Assembly (NCBI RefSeq): GCF_945285465.1
Contig: NZ_CALYQK010000013.1
Coordinates: forward strand, 1-39,823
Direction: 5' to 3'
Origin: an uncultured Bartonella sp.
Lineage (GTDB): Bacteria > Pseudomonadota > Alphaproteobacteria > Rhizobiales > Rhizobiaceae
DNA: 39,823 nt
A model generated the notes under the pieces. It saw only the letters and a program-made list of their open reading frames with translations, was not told the DNA's origin and ran no database searches. Positions 27,351 to 37,854 of this stretch are shown piece after piece. Every line of letters begins with the position of its first letter. The first letter of the stretch is position 1. A program made the translations under genes and the position numbers.

Positions 27351-29300
27351 TCAGTGTTTGTTCAAACGATTGGCGATAAGGTTTTCAACGACCTGCGGTT
27401 CGGCCAAAGTCGAGATATCGCCGAGATTTTCAAAATCGTCTTCGGCAATCTTGCGTAAAATCCGCCGCATGATTTTTCCCGAGCGTGTTTTGGGCAAACT
27501 CGGCGAAAACTGGATTTTGTCGGGAGTGGCAATCGGCCCGATTTCATTTCTCACATGCTTGATCAGGTGTTGGCGCAATTCTTCTGTTGGCTCGATTCCT
27601 TCCATCAAGGTGACAAAGCAATAGATACCTTGTCCTTTGATGGGGTGAGGATAGCCGACAACAGCGGCTTCCGAAACACTATGATCGGATACCAGTGCTG
27701 ATTCGACTTCGGCTGTACCTAACCTATGACCTGAAACATTCAAAACATCGTCAACGCGCCCGGTAATCCAATAATAACCGTCATTGTCTCTGCGGCAGCC
27801 ATCGCCAGTGAAATATTTACCCTTATAGGTAGAAAAATAGGTTTCGACAAACCGGTTATGATCGCCATAAATGGTGCGCATTTGCCCGGGCCACGAATCA
27901 ATAATACATAAATTACCTTCGTTTTCGCCAGCCAGTGTCTCGCCCTGTGTACCGACAAGCTCCGGTTTAATGCCAAAAAACGGAAGGGTGGCCGAGCCCG
28001 GCTTCAATTCGGTTGCACCCGGCAAGGGAGTAATCATGTGGCCACCTGTTTCGGTTTGCCACCATGTATCGACAATCGGACACCGGTCATCGCCAACCTT
28101 ATGGTAAAACCAGTTCCATGCCTCCGGGTTGATCGGTTCACCAACTGAGCCAAGTATTCTTAAAGATGTTCGTTGAGAACGCTCGACAAATTCGTTTCCC
28201 GCCCCCATAAGCGCGCGAATGGCAGTCGGTGCTGTATAAAGAATATTGACTTTGTGCTTATCAACAACTTCCCAAAAGCGGGCCTGGTCGGGAAAATTGG
28301 GTACCCCTTCAAACATTAATGTTGTTGCACCATTACATAGCGGGCCATAAACGAGATAGGAATGACCCGTTACCCAACCCACATCAGCAGTGCACCAGTA
28401 AATTTCGTTAGGGTGATAATCAAAAACATATTCGTGCGTCATTGATGCATAGACGAGGTAACCACCCGTGGTATGTAACACACCTTTCGGTTTGCCGGTC
28501 GAACCGGATGTATACAAGATAAATAGCGGGTCTTCCGCTTTCATTTTTGCAGGTGGGCATTCGGCTTTCGCATTGGCCATTTCTTCATGATACCAGAAAT
28601 CACGGCCTGGTGCCCAGCCGATTTTTCCTCCGGTTCTGCGTACCACCATGACCTGATGAACCAGTACATATTGGCGGGCGGCAATGTCTATGGCATGATC
28701 GACATTTTCCTTTAACGGTATGGGTTTGCCACCGCGAACACCTTGGTCGGCAGTAATAATGAATGTCGATTCACAATCGACAATGCGTCCGGCAAGCGCT
28801 TCGGGCGAAAACCCCGCAAATACAACCGAATGCACCGCACCGATACGCGCACAAGCAAGCATTGCATAGGCAGCTTCGAGAATCATGGGAAGGTAAATCG
28901 TAACGCGGTCACCTTTCTTGACACCGCGTTTTTTTAAAATATTGGCAAAACGGCAAACATTTTCGTAAAGCTCTTTATAGGTGACTTTTTTATCAATATA
29001 GGGATTGTCACCTTCCCAGATCATTGCAACCTGATCGCCACGGCTTTTCAAATGCCGGTCTACACAGTTATAGGCGACATTGGTGATGCCGTCTTCATAC
29101 CACTTGATTGAAACGCGTCCGCGAAATGTTGTGTTTTTTACTTTGGTAAAAGGCTTAAACCAGTCAATACGACGACCATGTTTCGACCAGAACGCATCAG
29201 GATCCTTGATGCTTTCATCATACCATTGAAGATAGGTGTCATGGCCAATAAGGGCGTTTTTTTTCACACTGTTGGGTACAGGATAGATTTTATCCGACAT
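27351..29300 (-). CDS. acsA: Acetyl-CoA synthetase (AMP-forming)
   Basis: A 649-residue enzyme that activates acetate to acetyl-CoA via acetyl-AMP. Visible motifs are the AMP-binding loop [20 protein letters not shown], the [15 protein letters not shown] and [18 protein letters not shown] segments, [17 protein letters not shown], and the C-terminal acetylatable lysine region [18 protein letters not shown] chose ATG 29300 with GGAGGAG a few bases upstream; earlier in-frame starts at 29312 and 29363 are unlikely. With pta-ackA converging on it, the window holds both the high-capacity acetate route and the high-affinity scavenging route. The SGKI lysine suggests control by protein acetylation. 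Confidence 0.97.
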   Translation of the reverse strand: MSDKIYPVPNSVKKNALIGHDTYLQWYDESIKDPDAFWSKHGRRIDWFKPFTKVKNTTFRGRVSIKWYEDGITNVAYNCVDRHLKSRGDQVAMIWEGDNPYIDKKVTYKELYENVCRFANILKKRGVKKGDRVTIYLPMILEAAYAMLACARIGAVHSVVFAGFSPEALAGRIVDCESTFIITADQGVRGGKPIPLKENVDHAIDIAARQYVLVHQVMVVRRTGGKIGWAPGRDFWYHEEMANAKAECPPAKMKAEDPLFILYTSGSTGKPKGVLHTTGGYLVYASMTHEYVFDYHPNEIYWCTADVGWVTGHSYLVYGPLCNGATTLMFEGVPNFPDQARFWEVVDKHKVNILYTAPTAIRALMGAGNEFVERSQRTSLRILGSVGEPINPEAWNWFYHKVGDDRCPIVDTWWQTETGGHMITPLPGATELKPGSATLPFFGIKPELVGTQGETLAGENEGNLCIIDSWPGQMRTIYGDHNRFVETYFSTYKGKYFTGDGCRRDNDGYYWITGRVDDVLNVSGHRLGTAEVESALVSDHSVSEAAVVGYPHPIKGQGIYCFVTLMEGIEPTEELRQHLIKHVRNEIGPIATPDKIQFSPSLPKTRSGKIMRRILRKIAEDDFENLGDISTLAEPQVVENLIANRLNKH

Positions 29301-29613
29301 AGGCTCCTCCATTTTCGCGTCGCTTTTCTCCTCAAGCAACGCTCTTTTTAAAACATCCGCCAATGACGGATATTTAGAGGGAAGAGTAAATGGTATTTAT
29401 AGACTTTGGATAGTGTAAAATTAATTGTTTCGATAAAACTTGTCGTGAAGAAAGACGGTGCGGGTTGCGCAAAAGACTTAGAATATATCAATTTTTCCGC
29501 TTTTTTTTAAAAAAACCAATCAGAAATATAGCCTTTGGCAAGCCGGGCGACAGTTAAAAAGACCGGAGAAATTTTTATTCTTGTCGTATTCGACCAATTG
29601 AAAAGGAAAAGCT
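29301..29613. promoter_or_regulatory. Divergent promoter region for acsA and the SDR gene
   Basis: A 313-base AT-rich spacer with A/T runs near 29495-29515 and no coding frame. It must contain the promoters of both flanking genes; I could not assign -35/-10 boxes with confidence. Confidence 0.45.
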
Positions 29614-30594
29614 ATGTTGGACGAAAAGCTGATACCCTCACACAACGATGCCATGAAAGACGGTGATATTTCCACCTCGAGCAAAGACTATAATCGGCCA
29701 GAAACAAAGGCCTTGCTCAAAAATCCGCTAGATGCTTATCCACGTCCACCCTATTCGATAGAAAAACAACAGGCGCCCGGACTGGCATCAAAGATGACGC
29801 CCCTTCCTGATCATGGAGAAAAAAGCTATAAAGGCTCGGGTAAACTTGTCGGCCGTAAAGCTCTGATTACTGGTGGCGATAGCGGCATTGGCCGGGCTGT
29901 TGCCATTGCATTTGCCCGCGAGGGCGCTGATGTTGCGATTAACTACCTTAAAGAAGAAGAATCGGACGCTCAGGAAGTTATCAAACTTATCGAAGAGGCC
30001 GGACGCAAAGGTTTTGCTATTCCGGGCGATCTGACCGATCGTCATTTTTGCAAAGAATTGGTTGAACAAGCGGCAAAGAAATTGGGTGGCCTTGATATAT
30101 TGGTCAATAATGCCGGACGCCAACAAAGTGTAGAAACATTAGCCGATCTTAGCGACGAAGCGTTTGATGCAACAATGAAAACCAATATTTATGCGCCTTT
30201 TCGTGTGACAAAAGCGGCACTTGCCCACATACCGGCAGGCGGAGCGATTATTATTACCTCGTCTGTGCAAGCTTTTGATCCTTCCGGTAGCCTGTTTGAT
30301 TATTCACAAACAAAAGCGGCCAATATTGCTTTTGCCAAATCGCTGGCAAAACAGCTTGGCCCGAAAGGAATTCGCGTTAATGCCATAGCACCGGGGCCGT
30401 TCTGGACGCCGTTGCAGCCATCCGGTGGCCAGCCGATCGAAGCCATGCCACAATTCGGTTCGGAAACGCCGTTGAGTCGTGCGGGTCAGCCGGTCGAAAT
30501 TGCGCCCCTTTATGTGCTTCTTGCGAGTGAACAGGCAAGCTTTTGTTCCGGTCAGGTCTTCGGTGCCAGTGGCGGAATGGGTATGGATAGCTGA
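29614..30594 (+). CDS. SDR-family oxidoreductase (YghA-like)
   Basis: A 326-residue short-chain dehydrogenase with an N-terminal extension (KNPLDAYPRPPYSIEKQQAP) typical of the YghA/YhxC-type subgroup. The Rossmann motif GGDSGIG is at 87-93, NNAG at 165-168, and the catalytic Ser216/217, Tyr230, Lys234 in ITSSVQAF and FDYSQTKAA. NAIAPGPFWTPLQPSGGQP and SEQASFCSGQVFGASGGMG are also characteristic. AGGAA lies just before ATG 29614. Its stop abuts that of yggS with no gap, so the genes converge. It probably reduces an aldehyde or ketone with NAD(P)H; the substrate is unknown. Confidence 0.9.
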   Translation: MLDEKLIPSHNDAMKDGDISTSSKDYNRPETKALLKNPLDAYPRPPYSIEKQQAPGLASKMTPLPDHGEKSYKGSGKLVGRKALITGGDSGIGRAVAIAFAREGADVAINYLKEEESDAQEVIKLIEEAGRKGFAIPGDLTDRHFCKELVEQAAKKLGGLDILVNNAGRQQSVETLADLSDEAFDATMKTNIYAPFRVTKAALAHIPAGGAIIITSSVQAFDPSGSLFDYSQTKAANIAFAKSLAKQLGPKGIRVNAIAPGPFWTPLQPSGGQPIEAMPQFGSETPLSRAGQPVEIAPLYVLLASEQASFCSGQVFGASGGMGMDS

Positions 30595-31275
30595 TCAGCC
30601 ATGGACGAGTGGTGGGCGATGGCCAAAAATAGCAGAGCCGACGCGCACGCTTGTTGCGCCGAAAGCGATTGCTGTTTCATAGTCAGCCGACATACCCATT
30701 GATAATTTTTCAACCCCGGCTTCACGGGCCAATTTTTGTAAAAGTGCAAAATAGGGGCCGGGGTTTTCATCGACTGGCGGAATACACATGAGGCCGACTA
30801 TATCAAGGTGGTGGTTTTCACGACAGTGCTTTACAAATTCGACAGCCTGATGCGGATTGATGCCGGCTTTTTGCGGCTCAAGGCCGATATTGACCTGGAC
30901 ATAGCAGGCAAGCTTGCGATTTTGTTTGTGCATTTCTTCGCTGAGAAATTTGGCAATTTTTTCGCGGTCAACTGTTTCGATAACATCAAATAGTGCCACG
31001 GCTTCGGCTGTTTTGTTAGATTGTAGCGGGCCGATAAGGTGAAGGATGAGGTCAGGAAATTCTTTGCGCAGTTTTGGCCACTTTTGTTCGGCTTCCTGAA
31101 CTCTATTTTCACCGAAAACACGTTGACCGGCAACAAGAAGCGGGCGAATATCATCAATGCCGAAGGTTTTTGAAACCGCAATCAATTGCACATCTTCCGC
31201 TTGCCGTTTTGCTTCATTGCACGATTTCACGATGTTCTGTTTGACTTGTTGCCATTGTGCAATAACCGCGTTCAT
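30595..31275 (-). CDS. yggS: YggS-family PLP homeostasis protein
   Basis: A 226-residue protein of the YggS/PROSC family, which binds pyridoxal 5'-phosphate and keeps PLP balance. The PLP lysine is Lys36 in LIAVSKTFGIDDIRPLL. Further motifs are FGENRVQEAEQKWP, LHLIGPLQSNKTAEAV, VQVNIGLEPQKAGI, and LSMGMSADYETAIAFGATSV then RVGSAIFG. I chose ATG 31275 with AGGAA eight bases upstream; the longer frame reaching 31449 would run into sequence before leuS. It is divergent from leuS and converges with the SDR gene. Confidence 0.94.
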   Translation of the reverse strand: MNAVIAQWQQVKQNIVKSCNEAKRQAEDVQLIAVSKTFGIDDIRPLLVAGQRVFGENRVQEAEQKWPKLRKEFPDLILHLIGPLQSNKTAEAVALFDVIETVDREKIAKFLSEEMHKQNRKLACYVQVNIGLEPQKAGINPHQAVEFVKHCRENHHLDIVGLMCIPPVDENPGPYFALLQKLAREAGVEKLSMGMSADYETAIAFGATSVRVGSAIFGHRPPLVHG

Positions 31276-31401
31276 AATGATTTTCCTCATCTTCATTGAT
31301 TTTAATGAATAAAAGCGCATAGAAATGGTTGACGCTTTCATTAATACGTGTTGAAGCACGTATTGAGTTTTTTGACGATATTTTGCAAGAGTATAATTGT
31401 A

Positions 31402-34014
31402 ATGGCAACAGAGCGCTACAATCCACGTGCAATAGAACAGAAATGGCAATCAATCTGGGCTGAAGAAGAAATTTTCAAAACCAGTAACGATGACCCGCGT
31501 GAAAAGTATTATGTTTTGGAAATGTTTCCTTATCCGTCAGGCCGCATTCATATGGGGCATGTGCGCAATTATGCGATGGGTGATGTTGTTGCCCGTTATA
31601 AACGCGCTAAGGGATTTAACGTTTTGCATCCGATGGGTTGGGATGCTTTCGGAATGCCGGCCGAAAATGCGGCAATGCAACATAAGGTGCATCCGAAAGA
31701 TTGGACCTATCAGAATATTGCCACGATGAAAAAGCAATTGAAATCGATGGGGCTTTCGCTCGACTGGTCGCGTGAATTTGCGACTTGCGACGTTAATTAT
31801 TATCATCGCCAGCAAATGCTTTTCCTTGATATGTATGAAAAAGGTCTGGTTGACCGGAAAACATCGAAAGTCAATTGGGATCCTGTCGATCATACGGTTC
31901 TTGCCAACGAGCAGGTTATTGACGGGCGTGGCTGGCGCTCGGGGGCTCTTGTTGAACAGCGGCAACTGACACAATGGTTCTTCAAAATTACCAACTTCAG
32001 CGAAGAACTGCTTGAGGGTCTCAACGGGCTTGATGAATGGCCGGAAAAAGTGCGTGTTATGCAGCGTAACTGGATTGGAAAATCCGAAGGGGCATTGTTG
32101 CGCTGGGAAATTGCCAAAGACACGCCAATTAACGGTTTTAATGAAATCGAATGTTTTTCTACGCGCCCTGATACCATTTTTGGAGCATCTTTTATTGCTA
32201 TTGCAGCCGATCATCCAATTGCCCGCAAGCTGGCGGAAACAAATTCACAGCTGAAGGATTTTATCGATGAATGCCACCGTCAAGGAACATCAACGGCAGA
32301 GCTCGAGACGGCAGAAAAAAAAGGTTTCAATACTGGTTTGAAGGTTGTCCATCCCTTTGATAAAGAGTGGGAAATTCCCGTTTATGTCGCCAATTTTGTT
32401 TTGATGGAATATGGCACAGGTGCGGTTTTTGGCTGTCCTGCCCATGACCAGCGCGATCTGGATTTTGCCAATAAATACGAATTGCCGGTGCGCCCCGTAG
32501 TCTTGCCGGACGGCTATGATCCTGACAGTTTCGTTGTTACAGAAGTCGCGCATACGCAAGACGGCATTCTCATCAATTCCGGCTTCCTCGACGGGTTGAA
32601 GCCGAAAGCCGCTTTTGAGGAAGTTATTAAACGTCTTGAAAAGCAAACAGTGAATGGTCGGCCCCAGGCCGAAAGAAAAGTACAATTTCGATTGCGTGAC
32701 TGGGGTATATCACGCCAGCGCTATTGGGGATGCCCCATACCTGTCATCCATTGTGATGTTTGTGGTGTTGTGCCGGTTCCTAAGGCAGATTTGCCGGTCA
32801 GGTTGCCCGATGATGTGACATTCGACAAACCGGGCAATCCGCTCGATCACCATCCGACATGGAAAATCGTCAAATGTCCACATTGCGGAAAAACCGCCCG
32901 TCGTGAAACCGATACGATGGATACGTTTGTCGATTCTTCATGGTATTATGCCCGTTTTACCGCACCTTGGGAAAATGAACCGACAGACAGGAAAGCAATT
33001 AAAAAATGGCTGCCGGTCGACCAATATATCGGTGGTATCGAACATGCTATTTTGCATTTGTTGTATTCACGGTTTTTTATGCGTGCAATGAAACTGACCG
33101 GCCATGTGAATGTTGACGAGCCGTTCAAAGGCCTATTCACACAAGGTATGGTTGTTCATGAAACCTACCACAACAAGAACGGGTGGGTTGCGCCTGCCGA
33201 TATTCGTATCGAAGAAAAGAATGGTGTGCGTAACGCCACACTTCTTGCCGATGGTAGTCCGGTCGAAATTGGATCAATCGAAAAAATGTCCAAGTCGAAG
33301 AAAAATGTTGTTGATCCCGACGATATTATTTCTTCGTACGGTGCTGATACGGCCCGTCTTTTCATGCTTTCCGATTCGCCGCCCGAGCGGGATGTTATCT
33401 GGACAGAGGCAGGTGCTGAAGGTGCCCATCGTTTTGTCCAGCGTGTCTGGCGTCTGATCTGCACAAGTGCCGATATTTTAGCATCGGTTAAACCACAGGC
33501 AGGAAAACAGGGTGCGGCTTTGGAAATTTCAAAAGCTGCACACCGTACTCTTGCCAAAGTCGCAGATGATATCGAGAAACTGGCATTCAATCGTGCGGTG
33601 GCGCGGCTTTATGAGCTTATGAATATCATCGCGCCAGCGTTGCAGTCGATTGAAAGTGCCGATGATGAAACAAAAGCGGCTCTCCGTCAGGCTGTCGATT
33701 TCTTCATCATAATGATTTCGCCGATGATGCCGCATTTGGCCGAAGAATGTCATGCGGCATTAAAAGAGACAGGTTTGGTTGCTCAACTAAAGTGGCCCGA
33801 TTATGATAGTGCTTTAATTGTGGATAACGAGATTACTCTTCCTATCCAGATTAATGGTAAAAAACGTGGCGATTTGACAATTGCACGAAATGCAGATCAA
33901 TCTACCGTCGAAAAAGCTGTTCTTGCACTCGGTTTTGTGCAATCACATCTTCAGGGCAAAACGCCAAAGAAAGTTATTGTAGTTCCACAGAGGATCGTCA
34001 ATGTTGTTGTCTGA
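31402..34014 (+). CDS. leuS: Leucyl-tRNA synthetase
   Basis: An 870-residue class I tRNA synthetase that charges tRNA-Leu. The HIGH-type motif lies in [20 protein letters not shown], the editing domain is recognisable ([35 protein letters not shown]), and KMSKS is in [15 protein letters not shown]. Zinc-type cysteines occur in CDVCG and CPHCG. The start ATG 31402 has only a weak ribosome site; an in-frame ATG 31348 would add 18 residues. It overlaps lptE by 14 bases. The overlap with an envelope gene is a common Rhizobiales arrangement. Confidence 0.97.
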   Translation: MATERYNPRAIEQKWQSIWAEEEIFKTSNDDPREKYYVLEMFPYPSGRIHMGHVRNYAMGDVVARYKRAKGFNVLHPMGWDAFGMPAENAAMQHKVHPKDWTYQNIATMKKQLKSMGLSLDWSREFATCDVNYYHRQQMLFLDMYEKGLVDRKTSKVNWDPVDHTVLANEQVIDGRGWRSGALVEQRQLTQWFFKITNFSEELLEGLNGLDEWPEKVRVMQRNWIGKSEGALLRWEIAKDTPINGFNEIECFSTRPDTIFGASFIAIAADHPIARKLAETNSQLKDFIDECHRQGTSTAELETAEKKGFNTGLKVVHPFDKEWEIPVYVANFVLMEYGTGAVFGCPAHDQRDLDFANKYELPVRPVVLPDGYDPDSFVVTEVAHTQDGILINSGFLDGLKPKAAFEEVIKRLEKQTVNGRPQAERKVQFRLRDWGISRQRYWGCPIPVIHCDVCGVVPVPKADLPVRLPDDVTFDKPGNPLDHHPTWKIVKCPHCGKTARRETDTMDTFVDSSWYYARFTAPWENEPTDRKAIKKWLPVDQYIGGIEHAILHLLYSRFFMRAMKLTGHVNVDEPFKGLFTQGMVVHETYHNKNGWVAPADIRIEEKNGVRNATLLADGSPVEIGSIEKMSKSKKNVVDPDDIISSYGADTARLFMLSDSPPERDVIWTEAGAEGAHRFVQRVWRLICTSADILASVKPQAGKQGAALEISKAAHRTLAKVADDIEKLAFNRAVARLYELMNIIAPALQSIESADDETKAALRQAVDFFIIMISPMMPHLAEECHAALKETGLVAQLKWPDYDSALIVDNEITLPIQINGKKRGDLTIARNADQSTVEKAVLALGFVQSHLQGKTPKKVIVVPQRIVNVVV

Positions 34015-34576
34015 CCGTATTTTATATAGCTTCAGACCCATTACAACAGCCGTTGCATTGGGAACATCGCTTGTCCTGGCAGCCTGCACTGTCCAGCCTC
34101 TTTATCACGGGGATGCTAATGGTGCCTCGCAAATCAATGTTGCGCCCACCATCCGTACCAAATTGTCGGGTGTGGTGATCGACCAGCCAACAGACCGTTT
34201 TAACCAGTTGGTTCGTAACCGGTTGATTTTCTTGTTAAATGGCGGCGCAGGAGAGCCTTCGGCACCAACATATCAACTATCGCTTGGAACAAGCTATAAT
34301 GTTCGCACAGCTGTGCAAATGGATATTGGTGATTCGACCGATCGTACTGGTCGTGCATCTGCCGGTGCTGTTGACGGCCGCGCGACTTATATCCTGAAAA
34401 ATATGGAAAATCAGCCTCTGGTTAAAAGAACGCGTTCGGTCAGTGCTTCTTTTGACCGTCCGCGTCAGGAATACGCCAATTTACAGGCCGAAGAAAATGC
34501 GAAAAAACGTGCCGCCGGGGAGCTTGCCGAACAAATATTCCTCTCCTTGGCACAAGATATGTCAAAATTGAAATGA
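34001..34576 (+). CDS. lptE: LPS-assembly lipoprotein LptE
   Basis: A 191-residue lipoprotein with a lipobox (SLVLAACT, Cys29). After the lipobox come [40 protein letters not shown] and [20 protein letters not shown], as in LptE/RlpB proteins. LptE plugs LptD and helps deliver LPS to the outer leaflet. The gene overlaps the 3' end of leuS by 14 bases and is followed by a strong terminator. In several relatives holA would follow; here the next gene is talC on the other strand. Confidence 0.85.
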   Translation: MLLSDRILYSFRPITTAVALGTSLVLAACTVQPLYHGDANGASQINVAPTIRTKLSGVVIDQPTDRFNQLVRNRLIFLLNGGAGEPSAPTYQLSLGTSYNVRTAVQMDIGDSTDRTGRASAGAVDGRATYILKNMENQPLVKRTRSVSASFDRPRQEYANLQAEENAKKRAAGELAEQIFLSLAQDMSKLK

Positions 34577-34584
34577 TTGATATT

Positions 34585-34622
34585 TTCCGGCAGAAATTGT
34601 TGTTTTCTGCCGGAATTTTTTA
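34585..34622 (+). terminator. Rho-independent terminator after lptE
   Basis: Twelve-base stem TTCCGGCAGAAA (34585-34596) with TTTCTGCCGGAA (34604-34615), followed by a T-run to 34622, eight bases after the lptE stop. Confidence 0.93.
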
Positions 34623-34870
34623 ATCTCATTCAGGCAACAGCTTTGACGGGCGCTCATTAACGTTAAAGAGCAATGATTGACAAATTTGCTTCGTTTGTAG
34701 CGACGATCTATGCTTGCGTCGGCACTAGCCTGCTTGGGTACTAAACCGGCATCAGCAAATTATTCTGTCGGCACATCGGATTTCAATCGGCAAATAGCTT
34801 GATATTTTGCGACAATTTCGTCATCCAAGAATTTGCACCATTTCGCCAGATGCCGGATTTCAGCTTGGAG

Positions 34871-35524
34871 TCAGCTTATAGTTTGTCCGGTTTTTTTCCA
34901 ATCTTCTATAAATGTATCTAGTCCTTTGTCGGTCAGCGGGTGCTTTACCAATAATTTCATGATTGCCGGCGGAATTGTTGCGACATCGGCGCCGATAAGT
35001 GCGGCTTCTTTAACATGGTTCACCGTGCGGATAGAGGCGGCCAAGATTTCTGTCATGAAATCATAATTATCGAAAATTGTCCGGATTTCACCAATCAGAT
35101 CGATGCCGTTAAGGCCGATATCATCAAGCCGTCCGATGAAAGGCGAAACAAATGTCGCCCCCGATTTTGCCGCCAACAATGCCTGATTGGCCGAAAAGCA
35201 CAAGGTCATATTGGTCTTAAACCCCTTGGATGACAGAGTTTTACAAGCCTTCAACCCGTCAAAGGTCAAAGGCAATTTAATGCAGATATTATCGGCAATC
35301 TTTGCCAATATCAGCGCTTGTTTCATCATTGTGTCATAGTCAAGTGCCGTCACTTCTGCCGAGACGGGCCCGGCCACAACCGAACAGATTTCTTTTGTGA
35401 CTTCAATGATATCACGACCCGATTTTAAAATAAGAGAAGGATTGGTTGTAACCCCGTCAACAAGACCAAGATTATTAAGTTCGATGATTTCGTCAACAAT
35501 GGCCGTATCAACAAAAAATTTCAT
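34871..35524 (-). CDS. Transaldolase / fructose-6-phosphate aldolase (TalC family)
   Basis: A 217-residue small transaldolase. [20 protein letters not shown] then [13 protein letters not shown] opens the barrel. The Schiff-base lysine is Lys83 in [15 protein letters not shown], and [34 protein letters not shown] and [20 protein letters not shown] follow. The family includes transaldolases and fructose-6-phosphate aldolases, and sequence alone does not separate them. With Tkt in this window, a transaldolase role in the non-oxidative pentose phosphate path is likelier. The start ATG 35524 has GGAGC seven bases upstream. It is divergent from priA. Confidence 0.92.
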   Translation of the reverse strand: MKFFVDTAIVDEIIELNNLGLVDGVTTNPSLILKSGRDIIEVTKEICSVVAGPVSAEVTALDYDTMMKQALILAKIADNICIKLPLTFDGLKACKTLSSKGFKTNMTLCFSANQALLAAKSGATFVSPFIGRLDDIGLNGIDLIGEIRTIFDNYDFMTEILAASIRTVNHVKEAALIGADVATIPPAIMKLLVKHPLTDKGLDTFIEDWKKTGQTIS

Positions 35525-35613
35525 GGTTTAGCTCCAGAGCTTTTTTTGCAAATTTTATCGCGATAATGATTTTCGTGTTATGAAGCATTGTTTTATGCAA
35601 ATGCAAGCCCAAC

Positions 35614-37818
35614 ATGATATCCACAATGACAAAAACCGAATCAATCACGCCGAAGACTGTTTCTGTACTGGTGCCGATGCCTGCCGAGACGGCTTATAGC
35701 TATCTTGTGCCGGATGGTATGACAGTTAATGTCGGCTCGATTGTCCGCGTACCTTTGGGCGCACGCGAGGTTGCCGGACTTGTTACCGGCAAGGTGGGCG
35801 GCAACACCAATTTACCGGTGAAAAAATTACGCCCGATCGGCCATGTATTTGATTGCCCCGCTATTCCATCGGATATGCTGCGCTTTATCCACTTTGTGTC
35901 CGATTACACCTTGTCGCCACCGGGCATGGTCGCGCGAATGGTCTTGCGCGTTCCTGCCGCATTTGATCCGGAGCAAAAAATTGCCGGTCTTCGATATTGC
36001 GGTGGCGAAATAGACAAAATGACACCAACGCGCCGACGTGTATTGGAACTGGCCGAAAACGGCATGGTATGGACGAAAACAGGTCTGGCGCACGCCGCCG
36101 GAACATCGCCAGCCGTTGTTGAAGGTCTTAAGAATCTCGGTATTTTTGAGGAAGTGGATATGCCGCCGGCGCCGGTTGTTGCTGCGCCTGATCCATCCTA
36201 TTCGCTAACCCGCTTTGAAAATGACCAAGCCGTTGCCGCAGAAACGTTGAGACAGGCCATCGATAGCGGCGGTTTCAAGGTATTATTGCTTGATGGGGTG
36301 ACAGGTTCGGGCAAAACAGAAGTTTATTTCGAAGCCGTTTCAGAAGCGGTCAGGAAGAAAAAACAGGTTCTTATTCTGTTGCCGGAAATTGCATTGACAC
36401 AGCAATTTCTCGACCGTTTCGAGGGCCGGTTTGGTGCGCCACCGGCAGAATGGCATTCGGATTTGACACCGCGGCAACGCGAACATGTCTGGCGGCAGGT
36501 GGCTGAAAATCGTGTTCAGGTTGTTGCCGGTGCCCGTTCGGCATTGTTTTTGCCTTTTGCCGATCTCGGCTTGATCATTGTCGATGAAGAACATGATGCA
36601 GCCTATAAGCAGGAAGATCGTGTGTTTTATAATGCACGCGACATGTCTGTTGCCCGTGGTTCTTTCGGGCAATTTCCGGTCATTTTATCGTCGGCGACTC
36701 CGTCGGTGGAAAGTCGGGTCAACGCTGAGCAAGGACGATATCAGGCGGTGCACCTGCCCTCGCGTTTCAAGGAAGCGGCATTGCCGAATATTCGCGCAAT
36801 TGATATGCGCAAAAATTCGCCGCCATCCGGCCGGTTTTTGTCTCCGCCACTTCAATTGGCCATGCAAAAGACACTCGAGCGCAAAGAACAATCCCTTATT
36901 TTTCTCAACCGTCGCGGATATGCACCACTCACGCTTTGTCGTGTCTGTGGCCACCGTTTTCAATGCCCCAATTGTTCGACGTGGCTGGTCGAACACAGGT
37001 TTCGTGGACAACTTATGTGCCATCATTGCGGTTATCATGAACCGGTGCCTGAAGCCTGCCCTGAATGCGGCACACTTGACCATCTGGTTGCTTGTGGCCC
37101 GGGGGTCGAGCGAATCGCCGAGGAAACGCTAAAGCTTTTCCCTGAAGCACGTATACTTGTATTATCGACCGATCTTACCGGTGGCGTAAAACGGTTACGC
37201 TTAGAACTTGAAGCAATAGCCAAAGGTGAAGTCGATATTGTGATTGGTACGCAATTGGTGGCAAAGGGACATCATTTTCCCGGCATATCACTGGTTGGTG
37301 TCGTTGATGCCGATCTTGGCCTTTCCAATGGTGATCCGCGTGCAGCCGAGCGAACATTTCAGCTTTTGTCGCAAGTGACGGGGCGGGCTGGCCGTACCGG
37401 ACAAAAAAGCGAAGGTCTTATCCAGACCTATCAGCCCGATCACCCGGTAATGCAGGCAATTATTTCCGGCGATAGCGAAGCGTTTTATGCACGCGAAATT
37501 AATGAGCGAGCGCGTTATAATCTGCCGCCTTTCGGGCGTCTGGCCGCTCTGATAATTTCATCCGAAAATCGCAACGATGCCGAAGCCCATGCACGCGCTT
37601 TACGGCGGTCGGCACCATTTGCTGATGAGATATCGGTTTTGGGGCCGGCCGAAGCACCGCTGGCTCTGGTTCGCGGGCGCTATCGTTTTCGTTTGTTGTT
37701 GCAAGGAAGCCGACGGGCCGATATGCAATCTTTTATTCGGGCAATGATTGCTGCGGGACCAAAAATTCGCGGCACAACACGTGTGCAGGTTGACATTGAT
37801 CCGCAAAGTTTCATTTAA
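35614..37818 (+). CDS. priA: Primosomal protein N' (replication restart helicase PriA)
   Basis: A 734-residue PriA. It has the N-terminal DNA-binding domain (VLVPMPAETAYSYLVPDGMT, VPLGAREVAGLV), Walker A GVTGSGKTEV (228-237) and DEEH (324-327). Eight zinc cysteines lie at 442, 445, 451, 454, 469, 472, 482 and 485, within the helicase core. Later helicase motifs include TQLVAKGHHFPGISLVGVVD and QVTGRAGR. PriA reloads replication machinery at stalled forks. Either ATG 35614 or ATG 35626 may start it; neither has a clear ribosome site. In relatives it often lies upstream of the ATP synthase operon, as here. Confidence 0.96.
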   Translation: MISTMTKTESITPKTVSVLVPMPAETAYSYLVPDGMTVNVGSIVRVPLGAREVAGLVTGKVGGNTNLPVKKLRPIGHVFDCPAIPSDMLRFIHFVSDYTLSPPGMVARMVLRVPAAFDPEQKIAGLRYCGGEIDKMTPTRRRVLELAENGMVWTKTGLAHAAGTSPAVVEGLKNLGIFEEVDMPPAPVVAAPDPSYSLTRFENDQAVAAETLRQAIDSGGFKVLLLDGVTGSGKTEVYFEAVSEAVRKKKQVLILLPEIALTQQFLDRFEGRFGAPPAEWHSDLTPRQREHVWRQVAENRVQVVAGARSALFLPFADLGLIIVDEEHDAAYKQEDRVFYNARDMSVARGSFGQFPVILSSATPSVESRVNAEQGRYQAVHLPSRFKEAALPNIRAIDMRKNSPPSGRFLSPPLQLAMQKTLERKEQSLIFLNRRGYAPLTLCRVCGHRFQCPNCSTWLVEHRFRGQLMCHHCGYHEPVPEACPECGTLDHLVACGPGVERIAEETLKLFPEARILVLSTDLTGGVKRLRLELEAIAKGEVDIVIGTQLVAKGHHFPGISLVGVVDADLGLSNGDPRAAERTFQLLSQVTGRAGRTGQKSEGLIQTYQPDHPVMQAIISGDSEAFYAREINERARYNLPPFGRLAALIISSENRNDAEAHARALRRSAPFADEISVLGPAEAPLALVRGRYRFRLLLQGSRRADMQSFIRAMIAAGPKIRGTTRVQVDIDPQSFI

Positions 37819-37854
37819 TGTGCAATTTTGAATTACTGAGGGAAAGCGGACGCG

